From Macrococcoides bohemicum (GTDB lineage Bacteria; Bacillota; Bacilli; Staphylococcales; Staphylococcaceae), in NCBI RefSeq assembly GCF_042658685.1, contig NZ_JBHSQY010000001.1: 64,000 nt of DNA. One strand, given 5' to 3'. This document shows, piece by piece, positions 35,987-45,077 of this stretch. Numbering within the stretch: the stretch's first letter is position 1; each line of letters begins with the position of its first letter. The translations under genes and the position numbers were made by a program. Under the pieces are notes generated by a model. That model did not search any database. It saw only the letters and a list, made by a program, of their open reading frames with translations, and was not told the DNA's origin.

Positions 35987-36694
35987 TCTTTGCTTTAATT
36001 GTATCGGATAAATATCGGTAAACGTTGCTTCAATGACTTTTGACATAATGTCGTATCCGAATACATGCGGATGTAGTCCGTCATCTGTAAGTTCGTTTCG
36101 TAAATAGTCGATGTCATCTTTCGTTTCAGTCATCTGTGTATAGTAATCGATAAATAATGCGTCATGTTCTATACATAATTGTTTGATTTTGTTATTTATT
36201 ATCTGAACAAGTTTTGAGCGCGTTATAAATCCTTCTAACTTAGGTCGGTTCGTTGATGTGAGTGTAGTGACTGCAATATTTATGTTATTTTCATTTGCCA
36301 TCACAATCATTGCTTCAATGTCTTCAAGGATACGTGTCTTAATTTGTTGTTGGTTGTCATTACTTTGATCAACGTCGAGCGTTTTCGTATTATTAATGCC
36401 AATCGATAAGACGATCCAATCTGGTTTCAACTGGATACTATCTGCTGTAAATCGGTCGCGTACCCATTGCGTACGATCGTTTCCAATGCCACGGTTAATC
36501 ATTCGTTTGCCGTTATTTAGTTGCAGGTAGCTTTCTATATCCCAGTAATCAGTAATTGAATCACCGATAAAGACGATTCCTACAGGGTCGTTATGATAAA
36601 GTATCACTTCATTTCTATGATTAAAGCTTTCTCGTAATTTATTTACGGGATGTCCTTCTTCTAACTTTGGTAAATGGATGTAATTCGGTCTCAT
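35984..36694 (-). CDS. SGNH/GDSL-family hydrolase
   Basis: A 236-residue cytoplasmic esterase-like protein with the SGNH blocks in order: the nucleophile Ser46 in VFIGDSITDYW (block I), Gly in RGIGNDRT (block II), Asn in SIGINNTK (block III) and Asp/His in DDGLHPHVFG (block V). There is no signal peptide. Substrates could be lysophospholipids, acetyl esters of sugars or similar, which cannot be told from sequence. It is convergent with the SMR pair and divergent from nrdR. Confidence 0.87.
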   Translation of the reverse strand: MRPNYIHLPKLEEGHPVNKLRESFNHRNEVILYHNDPVGIVFIGDSITDYWDIESYLQLNNGKRMINRGIGNDRTQWVRDRFTADSIQLKPDWIVLSIGINNTKTLDVDQSNDNQQQIKTRILEDIEAMIVMANENNINIAVTTLTSTNRPKLEGFITRSKLVQIINNKIKQLCIEHDALFIDYYTQMTETKDDIDYLRNELTDDGLHPHVFGYDIMSKVIEATFTDIYPIQLKQR

Positions 36695-36817
36695 CAGTTT
36701 TCTCCTTTAATTTTTTAATATAGTTTATTATATACCTAGAACAGTGTAATCTTATGGATTTTTAATTGTTTCGTATTCATGTATAATTAAATAATAATAA
36801 AAAAAGGGGTGATTGTC

Positions 36818-37282
36818 TTGAAATGTCCAAAATGTGGTTTTAATCAATCGAAGGTGATTGATTCACGACATGCAGACGATTTGACTGCAATCAGAAGACG
36901 TAGAGAATGTGAAGAATGCGGCACACGTTTTACTACTTTCGAAAGAATTGAATTACAGCCATTAATCGTCGTAAAAAAAGACGGCACAAGACAAGCATTC
37001 AACCGTGATAAAGTGTTACATGGTTTAGTACGTGCATGTGAAAAGCGACCTGTTGCTTTTGAATCACTTGAAAAAATTACGACAGATGTTGAGACTGCTT
37101 TACGTGAAAAAGGTAAGACGGAAGTGTCTTCGGTTGATATCGGTGAATTGGTGATGGAGCATTTAATGACTTTAGATCAGGTTTCCTATGTAAGGTTTGC
37201 GTCTGTCTATAAAGAATTTAAAGATGTTGATCAGTTATTACGTACAATGAGCGGTCTATTGAACGATAAAGATAAGAAGTAG
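36818..37282 (+). CDS. nrdR: Transcriptional repressor NrdR
   Basis: Repressor of ribonucleotide reductase genes, sensing ATP/dATP. It has 154 residues. The N-terminal zinc ribbon is KCPKCGFNQSKVIDSR with CEECGTRFTTFE; an ATP-cone domain follows (VVKKDGTRQAFNRDKV). TTG 36818 gives the standard MKCPKC start and lies about 8 bases after AAGGGG; GTG 36809 is inside that site. It leads nrdR-dnaB-dnaI. Confidence 0.95.
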   Translation: MKCPKCGFNQSKVIDSRHADDLTAIRRRRECEECGTRFTTFERIELQPLIVVKKDGTRQAFNRDKVLHGLVRACEKRPVAFESLEKITTDVETALREKGKTEVSSVDIGELVMEHLMTLDQVSYVRFASVYKEFKDVDQLLRTMSGLLNDKDKK

Positions 37283-37290
37283 GTGTCAGC

Positions 37291-38646
37291 ATGCAGCATT
37301 ATTTTACGGAATTAAACGGCACGGATCAGTTTACCGTCACGACAAACTATATAAGTACGCATCTGACTGAAGATGTTCTTAAGACACTTTATACGCCTTT
37401 AATTGGTATTGAATGTGTCGGTGTCTATCAGTTCTTAAGTCAGTTTTTAAATGACTATAACCAGGTTAGTAACGATTACACACATTATATTTTCTTAAGT
37501 GAGCTGAAGATGAATTTGAGTCATTTCGAAGTGATTCGCAAACGGCTTGAAGCAATTGGTTTACTTAAGACGTATATGAGAATAGATGATAGCAATCAGA
37601 AGTTTATCTATAAATTAATCAGTCCTGTAATGCCTGCACAATTTTTTAATGACCCGATGCTTTCTGTGTTCTTATATCAGCAGGTGGGTAAGCATCGTTA
37701 TCAAGTGTTGAAGAGTAGATATTTTACAAATAATATAGATTATGATGGTTATCGGGATATTTCAAGTAAATATATGGACGTATTTGGTACGCCGAAATCT
37801 CCTGAACCAGTTGTATTCGAATATAATAGTGAGATTATTAAACAAAGTGACCCATATGGGATTCCTATTCATCACCAGACATTTGATTTTGATATGCTTG
37901 AAACATTGCTGGCACAGAATTTAATCACAAGTGAACAGTTACCTAAGAAGACGCGTGATTTAATTTCTCAGCTTGCTGCATTATATGATATCGCACCTAC
38001 AGAAATGCGTCAGATTATCTTGAAGTCACTAACAAGCAATCAAACGATTTCTCATGAAGAGTTGCGCAAAAATGCACGTGACTTCTATAAGATAGAACAC
38101 GATGGTGCACTACCAACTTTACAGTTTCAGGAACAGTCAGATAATATAAAGCCTGAAGATAAGGAAGCGAGCACTCTACTGAACTGGTTTGAAAAGCTGG
38201 ATACCACTAGTCCAATCGACATGCTGACTTCATTTAGTAAATCAGAACCGACCTTAAAGCAGAAACGCATGATTGAATCTATTTTAGAACGTGAACAACT
38301 GCCATATGGCGTATTTAATATTCTTATTCAATATGTATTGTTTACAAAGGATATGAAACTCCCGCAGGCATATATTGAAGAGATAGCCTCTAACTGGAAG
38401 AAACAAAATCTAAAAACAAGTCAGGAAGCTTATCATTTTGTAAAATCAATGGATAAGAAACGTACGGAACGTAAAGATAAATCAAGTAGACCGAAACAAT
38501 ATTTACCGCCTTCTAAAGAGATGACACCTAAATGGTTAACGGATGAACCGGTAGCAAGCAATAAAGTTGATGAAAATGTCGATCTGGAAGCGGAACGTCG
38601 TAAGTTACAGCAAGAACTCAATCAATTATGGGAGGAGGATAAATGA
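37291..38646 (+). CDS. dnaB: Replication initiation and membrane attachment protein DnaB
   Basis: Primosomal protein of low-GC Gram-positives (not the helicase) that helps load the replicative helicase at oriC and attaches the origin to the membrane. It has 451 residues: an N-terminal winged-helix region (LSELKMNLSHFEVIRKRLEA) and two DnaB/DnaD C-terminal modules (about 300-400), then a charged tail. It overlaps dnaI by four bases (ATGA), indicating coupled translation of the two loading factors. Confidence 0.93.
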   Translation: MQHYFTELNGTDQFTVTTNYISTHLTEDVLKTLYTPLIGIECVGVYQFLSQFLNDYNQVSNDYTHYIFLSELKMNLSHFEVIRKRLEAIGLLKTYMRIDDSNQKFIYKLISPVMPAQFFNDPMLSVFLYQQVGKHRYQVLKSRYFTNNIDYDGYRDISSKYMDVFGTPKSPEPVVFEYNSEIIKQSDPYGIPIHHQTFDFDMLETLLAQNLITSEQLPKKTRDLISQLAALYDIAPTEMRQIILKSLTSNQTISHEELRKNARDFYKIEHDGALPTLQFQEQSDNIKPEDKEASTLLNWFEKLDTTSPIDMLTSFSKSEPTLKQKRMIESILEREQLPYGVFNILIQYVLFTKDMKLPQAYIEEIASNWKKQNLKTSQEAYHFVKSMDKKRTERKDKSSRPKQYLPPSKEMTPKWLTDEPVASNKVDENVDLEAERRKLQQELNQLWEEDK

Positions 38647-39566
38647 TGAAACCAATGGGCTCAATATTAAACGCTAACAGTGAAATCTTTAAGCGTATTG
38701 AAAAGATTAAAAAAGAAACGATAAAAGATCCTGAAATAAGTGCGTTTATTGCTGCTAATCATGTTACCGAGCAGATGATAGATAATGATTTATCTGTCCT
38801 CCAGGAATATAAAGATTCTTCAATTATGTGTCAGGATTGTGCATCTTATGGCCAGTGTAAGAACTTTGTCCCTGGTCACACGCCTGAACTATATATTGAA
38901 AATAATCACATTAAAATCAGACATTTGCCATGCCCTTCTAAGCTTGCTTATGATGAAGAACAGAAGATGAAGCAGTTTATAACGGCAATTCATATGCCAA
39001 AAGATGTCCTGAATGCAAAGCTTGCAGATATTTATCTCGATGATAAAACGAGAATTGATATTGTCAGACGTGCGGGGCTAGTATGCAGAGATATCGCAAA
39101 GGGTGTCGATACAAAAGGGATGTATATCCATGGACCATTCGGTACCGGAAAATCATTTATTTTAGGTGCAATTGCAAATGAATTGAAAGAGCGTCATATT
39201 TATACGACATTAATGTACTTCCCGGAATTTATCCGTGAATTAAAATCAGGCTTTAACGATGGTACATATACGGAAAGATTAAATCGAGTAAAGAATACGC
39301 CTGTTCTGATGCTCGATGATATCGGTGCAGAAGACTTAACACCATGGGTACGCGATGAAGTGTTAGGACCGATATTAAATTATCGTATGATGAATAATAT
39401 GCCGACATTCTTTAGCTCAAACTTTGATTTTAAAGAACTAAGTCATCATTTATCAATAACGAAACAAGGTGCAGAACAGACGAAGGCGCGACGTATTATG
39501 GAGCGTATCGAAACATTAAGTGATGAATATATGTTATCAGGGAAAAATTATCGACGTGAAAAATAA
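38643..39566 (+). CDS. dnaI: Helicase loader DnaI
   Basis: AAA+ ATPase of 307 residues that loads the replicative helicase. The N-terminal helicase-binding domain contains a zinc site in CQDCASYGQCKNF. The ATPase has Walker A GPFGTGKSF near residue 170, Walker B VLMLDDIGAED near 226 and sensor-type segment TFFSSNFDF. GGAGGAGG precedes the tandem ATGs at 38643/38646. The thrS promoter starts just after its stop codon. Confidence 0.95.
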   Translation: MMKPMGSILNANSEIFKRIEKIKKETIKDPEISAFIAANHVTEQMIDNDLSVLQEYKDSSIMCQDCASYGQCKNFVPGHTPELYIENNHIKIRHLPCPSKLAYDEEQKMKQFITAIHMPKDVLNAKLADIYLDDKTRIDIVRRAGLVCRDIAKGVDTKGMYIHGPFGTGKSFILGAIANELKERHIYTTLMYFPEFIRELKSGFNDGTYTERLNRVKNTPVLMLDDIGAEDLTPWVRDEVLGPILNYRMMNNMPTFFSSNFDFKELSHHLSITKQGAEQTKARRIMERIETLSDEYMLSGKNYRREK

Positions 39567-39568
39567 GT

Positions 39569-39596
39569 TTGAAAATTACAATAATAGGTGTATAAT
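39569..39596 (+). promoter_or_regulatory. thrS promoter
   Basis: TTGAAA (39569-39574), 16 bases, TATAAT (39591-39596). It directs the T-box leader below. Confidence 0.7.
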
Positions 39597-39602
39597 ATAC
39601 AT

Positions 39603-39877
39603 TAACAAACAACAAAACTAAATTCGTCCATATATTAATTTAATGAATCAATTTTATATATTAATATTTTAAGGATACGATAGTCTATCATTAATTTTTT
39701 AGAGAGCTGATGGTGCTGAGAATCAGTAATTAAGATAGATTGTTACTCCCTTATCGGTATGACAACTAATCATTGTCCGGCTCAAGACCGTTATCTTATG
39801 CAGAGTTGCTGAGTGATCAGTAATTAGGGTGGTACCGCGAATTGACTTCGTCCCTTTTTGGGATGGGGTCTTTTTTT
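39603..39877 (+). promoter_or_regulatory. T-box riboswitch controlling thrS (Thr specifier)
   Basis: Fills most of the 348-base gap between dnaI and thrS. The T-box sequence AGGGTGGTACCGCG is at 39826-39839 and the AGAGAG element of stem I near 39702. Stem I can be drawn with a lower helix (about 39676-39685 with the TTATCGGTAT segment) and an upper TCTATC/GATAGA helix; the loop left on the 3' side contains ACT at 39745-39747, a threonine codon. The intrinsic terminator is 39844-39854 with 39860-39870 followed by seven T residues. Uncharged tRNA-Thr should favour the antiterminator. Confidence 0.93.
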
Positions 39878-39914
39878 GTTGTTTAAAATAATATGAAAAA
39901 GTGAGGCGTTTTGA

Positions 39915-41843
39915 ATGAGTGAAATTAATGTTAAGTTTCCAGATGGTAATGTAAAAAGTTTTGAGGCTGGCGTTACAACTGAGGATATTGCAGGTTCAAT
40001 CAGTCCTGGTTTAAAGAAGAAAGCTTTAGCAGGAAAATTTAATGGACAGATGGTAGATCTATCAACTGCACTTGAAACAGATGGAGACATCGAAATCATT
40101 ACGCCTGAGTCTCCTGAAGGTATAGAAGTATTACGTCATTCCACTGCACATTTAATGGCACAAGCGTTAAAGCGTATGTATGGTAATGTGCATTTCGGTG
40201 TAGGTCCTGTTATTGAAGAAGGATTCTATTACGATGTAGATACTGAACATAAAATTTCAAGCGAAGATTTACCTGAAATTGAAAAAACAATGCGTCAAAT
40301 TATCGGTGAAAACATTAAGATTGAACGTCGTGTTGTAAGTCGTGATGAAGCAAAGCAAATTTTTGCCGATGATCCGTACAAACAGGAATTAATCGATGCG
40401 ATTCCAGCTGATGAAAATGTAACGATCTATTCTCAAGGTGAATTCACTGACCTTTGCCGCGGTGTACATGTGCCATCAACTGCTAAAATTAAAGAATTTA
40501 AATTATTATCTACAGCTGGTGCTTACTGGAGAGGTGATGCGAACAATAAGATGTTACAACGTATCTACGGTACAGCGTTCTTCGATAAAAAAGCATTGAA
40601 AGAACATCTTCAGGTTTTAGAAGAGCGTAAAGAACGTGACCACAGAAAGATTGGTAAAGAATTAGAATTATTCACTACAAATCAACTTGTCGGTCCTGGA
40701 TTACCATTGTGGTTACCAAATGGTGCTACAATTCGTCGTGAATTAGAGCGCTATATCGTTGATAAAGAAGTTGCGTTAGGTTATGACCACGTGTATACAC
40801 CAGTTATGGGTTCAGTTGATCTTTATAAAACTTCTGGACACTGGGATCATTATCAGGAGGACATGTTCCCGGTTATGGAGATGGACAATGAGCAAATGGT
40901 ATTGCGTCCGATGAACTGTCCACACCATATGATGGTCTATAAAAATAAACCACATTCATACCGTGAGTTACCAATTCGTATTGCTGAACTTGGTACAATG
41001 CACAGATATGAAGCAAGTGGTGCTGTTAGTGGATTACAACGTGTACGTGGCATGACTTTAAATGATGCACATATCTTCGTTCGTCCGGATCAGATTAAAG
41101 ATGAATTTATCCGTGTTGTGCAACTTGTAATAGATGTATATAAAGACTTCAAATTTAAAGATTATAAATTCCGTCTAAGTTATAGAGATCCTGAAGATAC
41201 TGAAAAGTATTTCCAGGATGATGAAATGTGGGAGAAAGCACAATCAATGCTTAGAGAAGCGGTTGATGAAATGGGCTTAGATTACGAAGAAGCACCAGGA
41301 GAAGCTGCATTCTACGGTCCAAAACTCGATGTACAGGTTAAAACTGCGTTAGGTAAAGAAGAAACTTTATCAACAGTTCAATTAGACTTCTTATTACCGG
41401 AACGTTTCGATTTAGAATACATTGGTAATGACGGCGAGAAACATCGTCCGGTAGTTATTCACCGTGGTGTTATCTCAACAATGGAACGATTTGTTGCTTT
41501 CTTAACAGAAGAATATAAAGGTGCATATCCTACTTGGCTCGCTCCAAATCAATTAGAAATTATTCCTGTTTCTAACGAAGTGCATTATGACTATGCGCGT
41601 AAATTATATGATGAGTTAAAATCTCAAGGTGTTCGTTGTCATATTGATGACCGAAATGAAAAGATGGGCTACAAAATTCGTGAAGCACAAATGCATAAAG
41701 TGCCATATCAAGTAGTTGTTGGAGATAAAGAAGTAGAGAATAATGAAGTAAACCTTCGTCAATATGGTTCTAAAGATTCTAAAACTTTAGATCGCGACGA
41801 GTTTATCTGGAATTTAGTAGATGAGATTCGTCTAAAAAAATAA
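39915..41843 (+). CDS. thrS: Threonyl-tRNA synthetase
   Basis: Class II synthetase of 642 residues. Domains in order: TGS (about 1-62), the editing domain with the HxxxH motif in LRHSTAHLMAQALKR, the catalytic core with motif 2 around MNCPHHMMVYKN and motif 3 near VVIHRGVISTMERFVA, and the C-terminal anticodon-binding domain (YPTWLAPNQLEIIPV onward). Expression is governed by the T-box leader upstream. Confidence 0.97.
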   Translation: MSEINVKFPDGNVKSFEAGVTTEDIAGSISPGLKKKALAGKFNGQMVDLSTALETDGDIEIITPESPEGIEVLRHSTAHLMAQALKRMYGNVHFGVGPVIEEGFYYDVDTEHKISSEDLPEIEKTMRQIIGENIKIERRVVSRDEAKQIFADDPYKQELIDAIPADENVTIYSQGEFTDLCRGVHVPSTAKIKEFKLLSTAGAYWRGDANNKMLQRIYGTAFFDKKALKEHLQVLEERKERDHRKIGKELELFTTNQLVGPGLPLWLPNGATIRRELERYIVDKEVALGYDHVYTPVMGSVDLYKTSGHWDHYQEDMFPVMEMDNEQMVLRPMNCPHHMMVYKNKPHSYRELPIRIAELGTMHRYEASGAVSGLQRVRGMTLNDAHIFVRPDQIKDEFIRVVQLVIDVYKDFKFKDYKFRLSYRDPEDTEKYFQDDEMWEKAQSMLREAVDEMGLDYEEAPGEAAFYGPKLDVQVKTALGKEETLSTVQLDFLLPERFDLEYIGNDGEKHRPVVIHRGVISTMERFVAFLTEEYKGAYPTWLAPNQLEIIPVSNEVHYDYARKLYDELKSQGVRCHIDDRNEKMGYKIREAQMHKVPYQVVVGDKEVENNEVNLRQYGSKDSKTLDRDEFIWNLVDEIRLKK

Positions 41844-41916
41844 TGATTTGGTTTTTTATGAGTCTATGTTTTAAAGAAAAATCATCATTTAATGTTTTAA
41901 CGTGTTAAAAAAGAGG

Positions 41917-41945
41917 TTGAAATAATAATTTATGTCATGTATATT
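41917..41945 (+). promoter_or_regulatory. lysP promoter
   Basis: TTGAAA (41917-41922), 17 bases, TATATT (41940-41945), placed 26 bases before the riboswitch P1 helix. Confidence 0.55.
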
Positions 41946-41970
41946 AGTAACTAACTTAATATTCCTCGTT

Positions 41971-42189
41971 GAGGTAGAGGTTGCACTGTTTATGAGTAGA
42001 TGATGGATATGTCATACACATAAACGAAGTTTATCGAAAGGAAGCAGTGCCGAAGGAATAATGTGTATGAACATTATATCCTGGGCTAACATTGAACAAG
42101 TGTTAGACTGTCACATCTGTGATGCGCTACTTAATTTTGATGATTATACTTTCAAATGAGTACGCGTATCATACGTGTGCTCATTTTTT
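41971..42189 (+). promoter_or_regulatory. Lysine riboswitch (L box) with terminator
   Basis: Fills the 368-base gap before lysP. L-box landmarks occur in order: GAGGTAGAGGTTGCA at 41971, GAGTAGATGATGG at 41994, AAGGAAGCAGTGCCGAAGG near 42039, CCTGGGCTAACATTG near 42080 and GACTGTCACATCTGTGATGC near 42107. P1 can form between 41972-41977 and 42127-42132. A 13-bp terminator stem (42155-42167 with 42173-42185) with six T residues follows. Lysine binding should end transcription ahead of the permease gene. Confidence 0.92.
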
Positions 42190-42211
42190 ATTTTTGAAAG
42201 GAAGTCAATAT

Positions 42212-43702
42212 ATGCAAAGTACGAATGGAGTACAAAGAAAATTGAAACAGCGCCATATTTCGATGATCGCTATTGGTGGCTGTATCGGAACAGGTTTATT
42301 TATGACCTCTGGAGGAGCGATACGTGATGCTGGCCCAGGTGGTGCGTTACTTGCGTTTACGATTATTGGTATTATGGTATTTTTCTTAATGACAAGTCTT
42401 GGTGAAATGGCAACATATTTACCGATTTCAGGTTCATTTTCTACCTATGCAACACGCTTCGTAGATCCATCTCTCGGATTTGCGCTTGGCTGGAATTATT
42501 GGTTTAACTGGGTGATTACAGTTGCAGCAGATGTTAGTATTGCTGCGAGCGTCATAAAGTACTGGGCACCGATGGATTTCTTACCGGGTTGGGCATGGAG
42601 CTTAGTGTTTTTAGCAATTATTTTATTTTTAAATACATTGTCAGTTCGAGTTTATGGTGAAAGTGAATATTGGTTTGCGATTATAAAAGTTGCTACTGTT
42701 ATATTATTTTTAATCATCGGATTACTAACAATCGTTGGAATTTTAGGTGGCAAGTTTATCGGTTTTGATAACTTCACGACAGGTGATGCTCCATTTGTCG
42801 GTCATGGTTTAACAGGGTCTTTCTTAACGATTCTTGGCGTATTCTTAGTAGCCGGATTTAGTTTCCAGGGTACAGAACTTGTTGGTATTACAGCAGGTGA
42901 ATCAGAAGAGCCGGAAAAAACTATTCCGAAAGCGATTAAACAAGTTTTCTGGAGAATTTTAATTTTTTACATTCTCTCTATTTTAGTCATCGGATTAATC
43001 ATTCCTTACACTAATCCTAACTTAATGGGTGGAGATAGTGTTGCGAAGTCACCATTTACGTTAGTATTTGAAAATGCTGGCCTTGCATTTGCAGCATCCT
43101 TTATGAATGCTGTTATCTTAACATCTATTCTATCAGCGGGTAATAGTGGTATGTATGCTTCAACGCGTATGTTATATGCGATGGGGAAAGATGGATTAGC
43201 ATCACGTAAATTCTCAGAAACAAATCATAAAGGCGTTCCTATTCCGAGTTTACTTGCAACGTTTGTTGTGGTGGTAATCATCTTCTTAGTAGAACGTGTT
43301 GCCAGTGGTGCTTACGAATATATCGTGGCAGCAAGTGGTTTAACAGGATTTATCGCCTGGCTTGGTATTGCAATTAGTCATTATCGATTCAGAAGAGCGT
43401 TTTATGCTCAGAACAAAGATATATCAGTATTAAAATATAAAGCGATGTGGTTCCCATTCGGTCCGATATTTGCATTTGTTCTTTGTTTATTTGTAATTAT
43501 CGGTCAGGATACGGATTTAATTTTAGGTGGTAAATTCGATCTAAATGGTTTCTTGATTACTTATATGGGGATTCCAATTTTCTTAGCGTTCTATTTCTAC
43601 CATAAACTGAAATATAAAACGCGTAAGATTCCTTTAACTGAAGTTGATTTATCTCAAGATACAGATATGAGTGAATATGAAAAAATAGATGTTGACTTAT
43701 AA
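42212..43702 (+). CDS. lysP: Lysine-specific permease LysP
   Basis: APC-family importer of 496 residues with 12 predicted membrane helices. It parallels E. coli LysP: LKQRHISMIAIGGCIGTGLF, then MTSLGEMATYLPISGSFSTY, GWNYWFNWVITVAADV, and FQGTELVGITAGESEEPEK. The lysine assignment is supported independently by the lysine riboswitch ahead of it. ATG 42212 follows GAAAGGAAG; in-frame codons further upstream lie within the riboswitch terminator. Confidence 0.95.
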   Translation: MQSTNGVQRKLKQRHISMIAIGGCIGTGLFMTSGGAIRDAGPGGALLAFTIIGIMVFFLMTSLGEMATYLPISGSFSTYATRFVDPSLGFALGWNYWFNWVITVAADVSIAASVIKYWAPMDFLPGWAWSLVFLAIILFLNTLSVRVYGESEYWFAIIKVATVILFLIIGLLTIVGILGGKFIGFDNFTTGDAPFVGHGLTGSFLTILGVFLVAGFSFQGTELVGITAGESEEPEKTIPKAIKQVFWRILIFYILSILVIGLIIPYTNPNLMGGDSVAKSPFTLVFENAGLAFAASFMNAVILTSILSAGNSGMYASTRMLYAMGKDGLASRKFSETNHKGVPIPSLLATFVVVVIIFLVERVASGAYEYIVAASGLTGFIAWLGIAISHYRFRRAFYAQNKDISVLKYKAMWFPFGPIFAFVLCLFVIIGQDTDLILGGKFDLNGFLITYMGIPIFLAFYFYHKLKYKTRKIPLTEVDLSQDTDMSEYEKIDVDL

Positions 43703-43720
43703 ATATTAGCCTGTTATACT
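43692..43720 (+). promoter_or_regulatory. infC-rpmI-rplT promoter
   Basis: TTGACT (43692-43697), 17 bases, TATACT (43715-43720). The -35 lies in the last codons of lysP. Confidence 0.75.
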
Positions 43721-43726
43721 TAAGTC

Positions 43727-43857
43727 TGTTGAATACGAAACGGACAAGTAGAAGCATCCCGCTTCTCGCCCTGAAGACGCAAAGAGCAGTTACAGGGTTA
43801 AATAACATGGTTAGACATGTCTATTTTTTAGCGGGTGCATTATGCATTCGCTTTTTT
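43727..43857 (+). promoter_or_regulatory. Structured leader of the infC operon with attenuator (L20-type)
   Basis: A leader of about 165 bases lies between the promoter and infC. It ends in an intrinsic terminator, AGCGGGTGCA (43830-43839) with TGCATTCGCT (43843-43852) and six T residues, placed 35 bases before the IF3 start. In B. subtilis the same operon is controlled by L20 binding to such a leader and causing premature termination. Function here is inferred from position and the attenuator; I did not derive the L20-binding fold. Confidence 0.7.
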
Positions 43858-43892
43858 GTTTGTCTTCGTAAATCAAATAGGAGGTGTCAACC

Positions 43893-44420
43893 ATAGCTAA
43901 AGATCAAACTCAAATCAATGACAAAATTCGTGCGAGAGAACTTCGTTTAATCGGTCATGATGGTGAACAACTTGGCGTTAAAACTAAGTTCGAAGCAATT
44001 GAAATTGCAGAACGTGTTAACCTTGATGTCGTGTTAGTTGCTCCAAATGCGAAACCACCAGTAGCCAAAATTATGGATTACGGTAAATTCAAATTTGAAC
44101 AACAAAAGAAAGAAAAAGAAGCACGTAAAAATCAAAAAGTTGTTGTCGTTAAAGAAATTAGATTAAGTCCAACGATTGAAGATCATGATTTTAATACGAA
44201 ACTTAAAAATGCTCGTAAATTCTTAGAAAAGCATGACAAAGTTAAAGTATCAATCAGATTCCGTGGTCGTGCAATCACGCATAAAGAATTTGGTCAACGT
44301 GTGTTAGAGAAATTTGCAGAAGAATGTAAAGATCTTGCGACAGTTGAACAAAGACCAAAGATGGATGGCCGCTCAATGTTCTTAATGTTAGCGCCAATCG
44401 TCGACAAAAAACAAAACTAG
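43893..44420 (+). CDS. infC: Translation initiation factor IF-3, probable AUA start
   Basis: Binds the 30S subunit and checks start codons. It has 175 residues, with the N-domain beginning NDKIRARELRLIG, the linker KFKFEQQKKEKEARKNQK and the C-domain RFRGRAITHKE. No ATG is available: the only conventional start in frame, GTG 43884, is itself part of the AGGAGGTG ribosome binding site. ATA 43893 lies 6 bases after that site and fits the rare AUU/AUA/AUC starts by which IF-3 limits its own synthesis. Confidence 0.92.
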   Translation: MAKDQTQINDKIRARELRLIGHDGEQLGVKTKFEAIEIAERVNLDVVLVAPNAKPPVAKIMDYGKFKFEQQKKEKEARKNQKVVVVKEIRLSPTIEDHDFNTKLKNARKFLEKHDKVKVSIRFRGRAITHKEFGQRVLEKFAEECKDLATVEQRPKMDGRSMFLMLAPIVDKKQN

Positions 44421-44432
44421 GAGGAACAAAAC

Positions 44433-44633
44433 ATGCCTAAAATGAAAACTCACCGTGGTGGAGCTAAACGTGTTAAAAGAACTGGTTCAGGAAAATTAAA
44501 ACGTTCAAGAGCTTACACTTCACACTTATTCGCAAACAAATCAACTAAACAAAAACGTGGACTTCGTAAAGCGTCATTAGTATCTAAAGGCGATCAAAAA
44601 CGAGTAGCACAAATGTTAACTTACGTAAAATAA
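44433..44633 (+). CDS. rpmI: 50S ribosomal protein L35
   Basis: A 66-residue, very basic ribosomal protein (PKMKTHRGGAKRVKRTGSGK at the N-terminus). It sits 12 bases after infC with AGGAGG ahead of its ATG, in the standard infC-rpmI-rplT order. Confidence 0.98.
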   Translation: MPKMKTHRGGAKRVKRTGSGKLKRSRAYTSHLFANKSTKQKRGLRKASLVSKGDQKRVAQMLTYVK

Positions 44634-44663
44634 TAAAATTAGAAACACTGAGGAGGAATTATA

Positions 44664-45023
44664 ATGCCACGAGTTAAAGGTGGAACAGTTACACGCGCGC
44701 GTCGTAAACGTACAATCAAATTAGCTAAAGGTTACTTTGGTTCAAAACATACATTATATAAAGTAGCAAAACAACAAGTAATGAAATCAGGTCAATATGC
44801 ATATCGTGACCGTCGTCAAAAGAAACGTGATTTCCGTAAATTATGGATCGCACGTATCAACGCAGCTGCGCGTCAAAATGACATCAGCTACAGCCGTTTA
44901 ATGAACGGATTAAAAGTTGCTGGAATCGATATTAACCGTAAAATGTTATCAGAAATCGCTATCACTGACGAAAAAGCATTCGCTGAAATCGTTGGCCAAG
45001 CTAAAGCAGCTTTAAACAAATAA
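44664..45023 (+). CDS. rplT: 50S ribosomal protein L20
   Basis: A 119-residue early-assembly 23S rRNA-binding protein (PRVKGGTVTRARRKR start; KLWIARINAAARQNDISYS). In Bacillus it also acts as the repressor of this operon by binding the leader. GAGGAGG precedes the ATG. Confidence 0.98.
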   Translation: MPRVKGGTVTRARRKRTIKLAKGYFGSKHTLYKVAKQQVMKSGQYAYRDRRQKKRDFRKLWIARINAAARQNDISYSRLMNGLKVAGIDINRKMLSEIAITDEKAFAEIVGQAKAALNK

Positions 45024-45038
45024 TAAGATATTAATCTT

Positions 45039-45077
45039 AAAAAATCTCTAAGTTATGATGACTTAGAGATTTTTTTT
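45039..45077 (+). terminator. Terminator after rplT
   Basis: Perfect 15-bp stem, 45039-45053 with 45061-45075, 7-base loop, and eight T residues at the end. Confidence 0.85.

Noticed and set aside
41841..41905. Terminator after thrS
   Set aside because: Only a weak TTTTAAC/GTTAAAA pairing is present, without a following T-run long enough to be convincing.
43884..43892. GTG 43884 as the IF-3 start
   Set aside because: It is part of the AGGAGGTG ribosome binding site itself; ATA 43893 has correct spacing.
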